From JBHHYR01 sp046757585 (GTDB taxonomy: Bacteria; Desulfobacterota; Binatia; HRBIN30), in assembly GCA_046757585.1 (NCBI GenBank), contig JBHHYR010000168.1, forward strand, positions 1-8,434: a stretch of DNA of 8,434 nt, given 5' to 3'. A program made the translations under genes and the position numbers. The notes below the pieces were generated by a model that saw only the letters and a program-made list of their open reading frames with translations, made no database searches and was not told where the DNA came from. How positions within the stretch are numbered: position 1 is the first letter of the stretch; the number at the start of each line of letters is the position of its first letter. Below, piece by piece: positions 6,901 to 8,434 of the stretch.

Positions 6901-8434
6901 CGCGGGTGAGCGACCACCGGAAACGGCGTGGATCGAAGGCGTTGCGCCGAGCGCGGCGGACCGGGACGTCCGCATCACCCTGCATTGGGAGCCACCAGTG
7001 GGCAGCGGTCTGGATCCCTTCGACGACGCCGTCGCCGCCACGGTGATCGAGCTGGACTTTGTGGCCGGGCGGCGTGGCGGTGCCGAGCCATCGAGCAACT
7101 TACTGGGTGATCGCAAGACGACATTCTTGCCGGCCGAGGCCGAAGAGCTGCAAGACATCCTGGCCAATGAAGAGACCTTGGATGGGCTCGGACCGTCGCG
7201 GTTCGGAGCGCTGCGCATTCGTGGAATCGGCCTCAGCTCAGTCGTACAGGTGACGGTGCGCACACAGGTCGAGACAGCGATGGGCCAACCCCGCGTCGTG
7301 GATGAAACCGCCCCCGGAGATTCGCACCTCGAGGCCACTGGCCCTCGTACGCTGATTTCGGATCAGGACCTTGCGGTCTATACGGGGGATGTCGATGTCG
7401 GGGGGGTGACACAGACCCCGGCGCAGGTACGGGCGGCGTTCAGCCCGGTGTTGCCGATCCAGGCCGAGACGGCCGCACTGGGCGAGACCGCGGTGTTACA
7501 GGCGCTGGTCATTCAATCGGGTATGGGCCTGCACCCACCGCTGATCGGCGGTGCGGCCGGCCCTGCTGCCTTGGAAGTCATTGATGCGCAGGCGTTTGCA
7601 CCACAGATCAGTGACGGCGTACGAGGCGAAGCCCTATACGATGCCTATCTCGGCTTCGACCCGAGCACCGCGCCGCACCGTGCCGGCATGACCGGTGCGC
7701 TGAGCGATCGCTGGAGTCGGCTCATCGTGCGTTTGGCGCTGCCGGCCACCGATCCCCACACGGCGTTCGACTTCCATCTCGGAACACAGCCGGCCAGCGA
7801 CGAAGGGCTCGTCGGGTCGCATCACATCGGCGACGAAGCCTTCCCGTTCGGCATGCTCTCCCTCACCGGTTTCGAGGGCTTCAATGCCGACGAAAGCTTT
7901 CCCGAGCGACTCACCCCCGACGGGCCCACCCTCGACCTTCTCGATGTGGCGGTGCGCAAGATGCACCGCCAGCGTGGTGCCGTGGCAACCTTCACGCCAC
8001 CAGGGTCGTTCCCCTTCAAGTCGGTTCCGAACGGAGCAGGGCTGACGCAAAAGCTGACGCTCACCATCGGCCCTGCCGGCAGCGCCGTGCCCTGGGCGAC
8101 ACGGCCACTCCTCCTCGTCCGCCCACCAGTGCTCTTCGTACACGGGCTGACGGGATCGAGGCAGGCGTTTGGGAAGCGGTTCGTGAAGACGTTCCTGCGC
8201 AACTTCATCGCAGTCTTTGCCGACTACGCGACCGAGTCCGTGTCCGGATTCGATCGAATCTTCAAGGCGGTTCCGCGGGAGATCGAGGTTGAATTGGCTC
8301 GGTTGCGCAGCGGCGTTCATCCGGTCGACCCGGCAGTGCCTCGCCGGGTGGAAGTGGGCTCGCCTGCCGAACTCCGTAAGAAGAAGATAGCCGCTACAAG
8401 GGTAGATGTCGTTGCGCACAGCATGGGTGGGCTG
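851..8434 (+). CDS. Giant secreted multidomain protein with C-terminal lipase-like alpha/beta-hydrolase domain (partial, at least 2,528 residues)
   Basis: One frame stays open for 2,528 codons to the window edge with no stop or frameshift. Domain order (residues): signal peptide 1-46; seven-bladed YVTN-like propeller about 58-350; Pro/Thr linker 351-383; carboxypeptidase-regulatory-like 384-469; ZU5-like about 473-590; unassigned about 590-749; ZU5-like about 750-890; second carboxypeptidase-regulatory-like 893-971; Big_5 Ig-like 973-1077; four-Cys Ig-like about 1088-1199; ZU5-like 1200-1276; unassigned 1277-1430; Big_5 1431-1533; LVIVD-like propeller region 1534-1925 with two EF-hand loops; Asp-rich module 1937-2047; unassigned 2048-2423; alpha/beta-hydrolase from 2424. 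Only nine cysteines are present, mostly close together (866/873; 1104, 1143, 1151, 1160; 1281; 1800/1806), as expected for an exported protein with local disulfides. The likely role, an exported or surface lipase/esterase on a long adhesive stalk, is inferred from the domains. ATG 851 is chosen because it gives a proper signal peptide, although its Shine-Dalgarno (GGA at 843-845) is weak. In-frame alternatives are ATG 797, ATG 812 and GTG 869. Confidence 0.9.
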   Translation, partial: MRVDRAVTASRLQTLLRWVRPGRAAPVFVALVLVSAVLVQRPGAQAAPNRSTPPSDPARTAALAFPHQREVVLLDAETRATLLRVPTRHVPRALALAASGRWLFVGSYRTVERIGLAGAFDRSEVRLLGATQIVAGPDGQRLYGTRVRPAGVAAVRWGAAPVVDWTARLPQRPRVLALDPTGGVLVAGYGQRPGHLAFLDTATGSLQRTVTVASRPMALAISHDSGTVYALLRDGSLTAYTVTRGQQLASLRVGRHPRALAIAPDDSRVYVLDRSTKTLIVVDLATGMPSGTLRVPARPFDLALAPDGSRLLISSARAMTLWFIDPAGLEVADTQFFTQRPRQVVFGPARPADTTTPTPTRSRIHPHGPLPTGTPTAGPLPPGVIAGEIFDDASALPLGGALVRLLAPGDGTALSDADGHYVLPLAPLGTRPGGLLVALTKAGHTRALRRIVTVPGAAAVARDARLTQLAPPVTVGPAGGVVRTPYHARGGPVSVELRIPPAALAVDTGIRLTVLSPQGLVAPVPLGWSVLLGIDVQVPSTPEAPMTLRVPRALLPPAMSLPVTTASWDEGAHQWRGGPAVTMAGDALEIPLARAASGSSQLALLVADTVPVQPPAAVPGMPLQGVLPLQSLGEAAVVVTNPPAILSGTGGSAQVATQVQALSPLPSGTRLEARLSEQYALRDGQRITGRVSRQDLAGYQVSVGIPATTSDATVLGASFRLRPSRTFAISELLQGRVTIETLLPEAAESLHVVGPNGAEVTGAGGLRLTVPPGAVQQPTVIGLRPALRSQLPAGLDAGADFAGALELDVAGGALDPTGVYRFGLDRPATDGGQFVIGRIATGDAAALLVLAGFGHGEGGQVVLDPCPPGMTICQPGLSGSGTYVVLALPPDAAIVTGTVADGSEPSAGIAVHSDTTPVVSVTGPRGRYVLPAPAGVPSVFTARDAVRDLTATQSVVPAAGDVLSLDLLLLPTPPVVVQIDPPNHGGAVAPSASITITFSEPVTGESLGGSVRLEQLGLSGASVVSARVSLSADGTGLRLTPAAPLAVNTAYRVTLSGDITDAAGTALVPFTSDFTTAPLFTADELPANVLRVSLPDEQGRVFVCGGPELAAPGTFVTIINQRSATTFTGVATDRSGLSGSDACDHLFPGRCHTTQPGTFCAVIDANLGDHIDVQVQDVLHNTVTLDAGNMRDERTGATAVGSEGGQVVAVEDPRYMADVPPGAFDSVHMVTVFPVRDLDFPVRLQEGTALQRLGALFLDFGDDSVVAADEIDLTIPAPPECDPSRQVLVGHVIDFRGLPELTFVGTASHGLDNNGEAALSTDSPPFPGPRRAGFYDFSTPDRSVGYVIGVVDKRQSTIDILPTPITFVFPFVAPALTKFVMPVVADQPFRVTLAQTGGRPIDQIDIEGPPRGEFVELPRPLTDDETPANVEAFSLPDGSLDVPADVALVVTFSKPVAADRNGRLPAGAIQVHDASGVAIAGTWAVISTDGRRVRFFPQRPLPPAAVIVVRVSEVLDRNGNLFPVFSSSFSTFAPRLVASVPVPGNDVDVLERLQDGMPVPYALVAQDGDPTNDDRGGLAVLDVRNPRAPRLVTNITTDGIDRAVRVASSSPPLVLSVDGAGDPQRFGTLRAFDFTDPEAPVEVGRRVLNLSPQVISQRVLLPDISPEGGVPQSLAVLGSAIYVANPPVIGIQGVTLSRIIPPRNEIEGVFRGGYRTVGALRQFVVAAGQGRGSNELVTLDPTLSVVRDRRPLAAAPAALIALPAYPVDVDGDGNLGIAEDLDGDAVTAADEVADLVLVLCEGHILCVYSLSANGLIERETSLTLPAGLGNPRGGDVDPQARLLYLAAGTAGLAVTDFNDPFPTSLAERPLLATVPLQGQAKKVRLLRDARGIEYALVAGDQALDVVQVTPGTAGLTIYDTNNTAVIPERFEDSAGSFILANNDNDDASTDTSGRPILDRDDGARVDGEDDLRRLDITLPMGNGVVTLDMPAGAARARVWLTPDRDGLLALPQQYNLSAGERPPETAWIEGVAPSAADRDVRITLHWEPPVGSGLDPFDDAVAATVIELDFVAGRRGGAEPSSNLLGDRKTTFLPAEAEELQDILANEETLDGLGPSRFGALRIRGIGLSSVVQVTVRTQVETAMGQPRVVDETAPGDSHLEATGPRTLISDQDLAVYTGDVDVGGVTQTPAQVRAAFSPVLPIQAETAALGETAVLQALVIQSGMGLHPPLIGGAAGPAALEVIDAQAFAPQISDGVRGEALYDAYLGFDPSTAPHRAGMTGALSDRWSRLIVRLALPATDPHTAFDFHLGTQPASDEGLVGSHHIGDEAFPFGMLSLTGFEGFNADESFPERLTPDGPTLDLLDVAVRKMHRQRGAVATFTPPGSFPFKSVPNGAGLTQKLTLTIGPAGSAVPWATRPLLLVRPPVLFVHGLTGSRQAFGKRFVKTFLRNFIAVFADYATESVSGFDRIFKAVPREIEVELARLRSGVHPVDPAVPRRVEVGSPAELRKKKIAATRVDVVAHSMGGL
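1022..1900 (+). other. N-terminal seven-bladed YVTN/YncE-like beta-propeller
   Basis: Residues 58-350 break into seven units of about 40 residues. The clearest show the pattern 'L-x-x-x-D-x-A-T-G ... V ... P-R/x-A-L-A-[IL]-x-P-D-x-S-R-[VL]-[YL]': AFLDTATG from 197, LIVVDLATG 279-287, AIAPDDSRVYV 261-271 and ALAPDGSRLL 303-312. Equivalent positions are 42 residues apart. Such propellers are common in exported bacterial proteins and act as binding platforms; no ligand can be inferred here. Confidence 0.7.
1901..1999 (+). other. Pro/Thr-rich linker
   Basis: Residues 351-383 are dominated by proline, threonine and glycine (for example TTTPTPT, PTGTPTAGPLPPG). This is a flexible extended linker between the propeller and the first beta-sandwich, and a possible O-glycosylation region. 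Confidence 0.7.
2000..2257 (+). other. Carboxypeptidase-regulatory-like beta-sandwich 1
   Basis: Residues 384-469 read VIAGEIFDDASALPLGGALV, then LSDADGHYVLPL, the classic 'G-x-[IV]-x-D-x-x-x-x-P-L-x-G-A-x-V ... T/S-D-x-x-G-x-Y-x-L' signature of this transthyretin-like fold, a common stalk module in surface proteins. Confidence 0.7.
2267..2620 (+). other. ZU5-like module 1
   Basis: GPAGGVV (476-482) is followed by VELRIPPAAL (495-504) and TGIRLTVL (508-515). This is the 'GG-x-[IV] ... [IV]-P-P-x-A-L ... T-x-[IL]-x-[LV]-x-x' pattern of ZU5-like domains of exported and autoproteolytic proteins. Here the usual PPGAL is PPAAL. The C-terminal limit is approximate. Confidence 0.5.
3098..3520 (+). 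other. ZU5-like module 2
   Basis: VVGPNGAEVTGAGG (752-765) leads to LRLTVPPGAV (766-775) and VIGLRPA, the same signature as modules 1 and 3. It is followed by a CPPGMTIC segment (Cys866 and Cys873, likely a small disulfide loop) and the strand GTYVVLALP. Confidence 0.5.
3527..3763 (+). other. Carboxypeptidase-regulatory-like beta-sandwich 2
   Basis: Residues 893-971 contain IVTGTVADGSEPSAGIAV and VTGPRGRYVLPAPAG, the same 'G-x-V-x-D ... P-x-x-G-x-x-V ... T-x-x-x-G-x-Y' layout as the module at 2000-2257. It directly precedes the first Ig-like domain. Confidence 0.65.
3767..4081 (+). other. Big_5 / SbsA-type Ig-like domain 1
   Basis: Residues 973-1077: IDPPNHGGAVAPSASITITF, then SEPV, L-x-L-T-P-A-A-P-L-A-x-N-T-A-Y-x-V-T-L, ITDAAGTAL and FTSDFTTA. 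This is the textbook Big_5 series (P-x-[ND]-G-x-x-V-x-x-x-x-x-I-x-[IV]-x-F-[SD]-x-[PA]-[VM] ... F-T-T). These domains build stalks on S-layer and adhesin proteins. Confidence 0.85.
4112..4447 (+). other. Ig-like domain with four clustered cysteines
   Basis: Residues about 1088-1199 contain Cys1104, Cys1143, Cys1151 and Cys1160. The framework GTFVTIINQRSATTFTGVAT, then an insertion (SDACDHLFPGRC), then AVIDANLGDHIDVQVQD looks like a bacterial Ig-type fold ('V-x-[IV]-x-N ... G-D-x-[IL]-x-[LV]-x-[VA]-x-D') with an inserted cysteine loop. The four cysteines probably form two disulfides. Confidence 0.5.
4448..4678 (+). other. ZU5-like module 3
   Basis: VGSEGGQVVAVEDPRYMADV (1200-1219) runs into PPGAFDSVHMVTVFPV (1220-1235), which carries all the elements of modules 1 and 2. 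It ends at about 1276 with the strand IDLTIPAPP. Confidence 0.5.
5141..5449 (+). other. Big_5 / SbsA-type Ig-like domain 2
   Basis: Residues 1431-1533: VPADVALVVTFSKPV, IQVHDASG, G-x-R-V-R-F-F-P-Q-R-P-L-P-P, VSEVLDRNGNLF and SSSFSTFAP. It matches the first Big_5 domain element by element, including the closing F-S-T-F where that domain has F-T-T. Confidence 0.8.
5450..6625 (+). other. LVIVD-like second beta-propeller region
   Basis: Residues 1534-1925 contain repeats of the 'G-L-x-V-x-D-[VF]-x-[ND]-P-x-x-P' type: GLAVLDVRNPRAPRLV (from 1577), LRAFDFTDPEAPVEVG (from 1629) and GLAVTDFNDPFP (from 1851). The last is preceded by LLYLAAGTA. These are typical of LVIVD-repeat propellers in exported bacterial proteins. 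Two calcium-type loops (6152-6223) are inserted in the middle, together with the Cys1800/Cys1806 pair. Confidence 0.65.
6152..6223 (+). other. Two back-to-back EF-hand-type calcium loops
   Basis: Residues 1768-1779 (DVDGDGNLGIAE) have Asp/Asn at loop positions 1, 3, 5 and 7 and Glu at 12, exactly as in an EF-hand. The next twelve residues (1780-1791, DLDGDAVTAADE) repeat the pattern with Asp at 1, 3 and 5 and Glu at 12. They touch with no helix between them, as in dockerin- or thrombospondin-3-like calcium repeats and unlike true paired EF-hands. They predict calcium-dependent folding outside the cell. Confidence 0.75.
6659..6991 (+). other. Asp/Asn-rich module with 'EGVAPS' strand
   Basis: Residues 1937-1971 hold NNDNDDASTDTSG, LDRDDG and VDGEDDL: ten Asp plus three Asn, a likely calcium-binding loop. 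It is followed by GVVTLDMPAGAARARVWLTP and WIEGVAPSAADRDVRITL (2027 onward). From memory, a very similar 'NNDDDN-G-N-x-x-x-D ... GEDDL ... EG-x-x-P-S' arrangement recurs in other giant exported bacterial proteins; I cannot name a curated family. Confidence 0.5.
6992..8119 (+). other. Long unassigned segment before the hydrolase
   Basis: Residues 2048-2423 keep the reading frame and the composition of a soluble, folded exported protein, but I recognise no domain. Visible features are an acidic amphipathic stretch (AEAEELQDILANEETLDGLG, around 2096-2115) that is probably helical, and beta-rich segments after it. No transmembrane segment and no cysteines are present. Confidence 0.5.
8120..8434 (+). 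other. Alpha/beta-hydrolase (lipase/esterase-like, PGAP1-like) domain, 5' part
   Basis: Residues 2424-2528: PPVLFVHGLTGS (2425-2436) is the first beta-strand and oxyanion-hole HG motif of lipases. VDVVAHSMGGL (2518-2528) is the nucleophile elbow with Ser2524 in A-H-S-M-G-G. The spacing of about 93 residues fits lipases with an insert. The catalytic Asp/Glu and His lie past the window edge, so a complete triad is not shown. Family knowledge makes ester bond hydrolysis the likely reaction; the substrate is unknown. Confidence 0.8.

Noticed and set aside
6080..7338. Two overlapping minus-strand frames (301 and 245 codons)
   Set aside because: Antisense to the LVIVD-like and Asp-rich regions; compositions are reverse-complement artefacts.
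7634..8419. Minus-strand open frame of 261 codons
   Set aside because: Antisense to the lipase domain, where the sense strand has canonical HG and AHSMGG motifs.

Overview
High-GC window that reads like a Gram-negative bacterium, possibly an uncultured deltaproteobacterial-type lineage. That guess rests only on the GC-rich codon use, the style of the Hsp20 and LipB sequences and the giant secreted multidomain protein; the sequence does not fix the taxon. The main content is one uninterrupted plus-strand reading frame from 851 to the last base, 2,528 codons with no stop, so its end lies outside the window.

Layout. On the minus strand, 1-132 is the first 44 codons of a small heat-shock protein (Hsp20 family), with a strong Shine-Dalgarno (140-145) and a near-consensus sigma70 promoter (214-242). 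Directly upstream, 244-549 is the N-terminal half of the octanoyltransferase gene lipB. It ends at a TAA one base before the -35 box of the hsp20 promoter and lacks the catalytic half. Bases 550-760 hold no gene I can support; a perfect short hairpin lies at 733-750. An AT-rich island at about 761-835 separates the minus-strand genes from the giant gene and carries a good minus-strand promoter and a weak plus-strand candidate.

The giant protein has a signal peptide, a seven-bladed YVTN-like beta-propeller, a Pro/Thr linker, two carboxypeptidase-regulatory-like beta-sandwiches, three modules with a 'GG..V...PPGA' signature (ZU5-like), two Big_5/SbsA-type Ig-like domains and a four-cysteine Ig-like domain. 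These are followed by an LVIVD-like second propeller region carrying two back-to-back EF-hand-type calcium loops, then an Asp-rich module, a long unassigned stretch and finally an alpha/beta-hydrolase domain. The window ends just after the hydrolase nucleophile elbow (AHSMGG). The simplest reading is a very large exported, calcium-stabilised, adhesive or surface-displayed lipase/esterase. Substrate and exact location cannot be read from the sequence.

The minus-strand genes and the giant gene are divergently arranged and show no obvious functional link.
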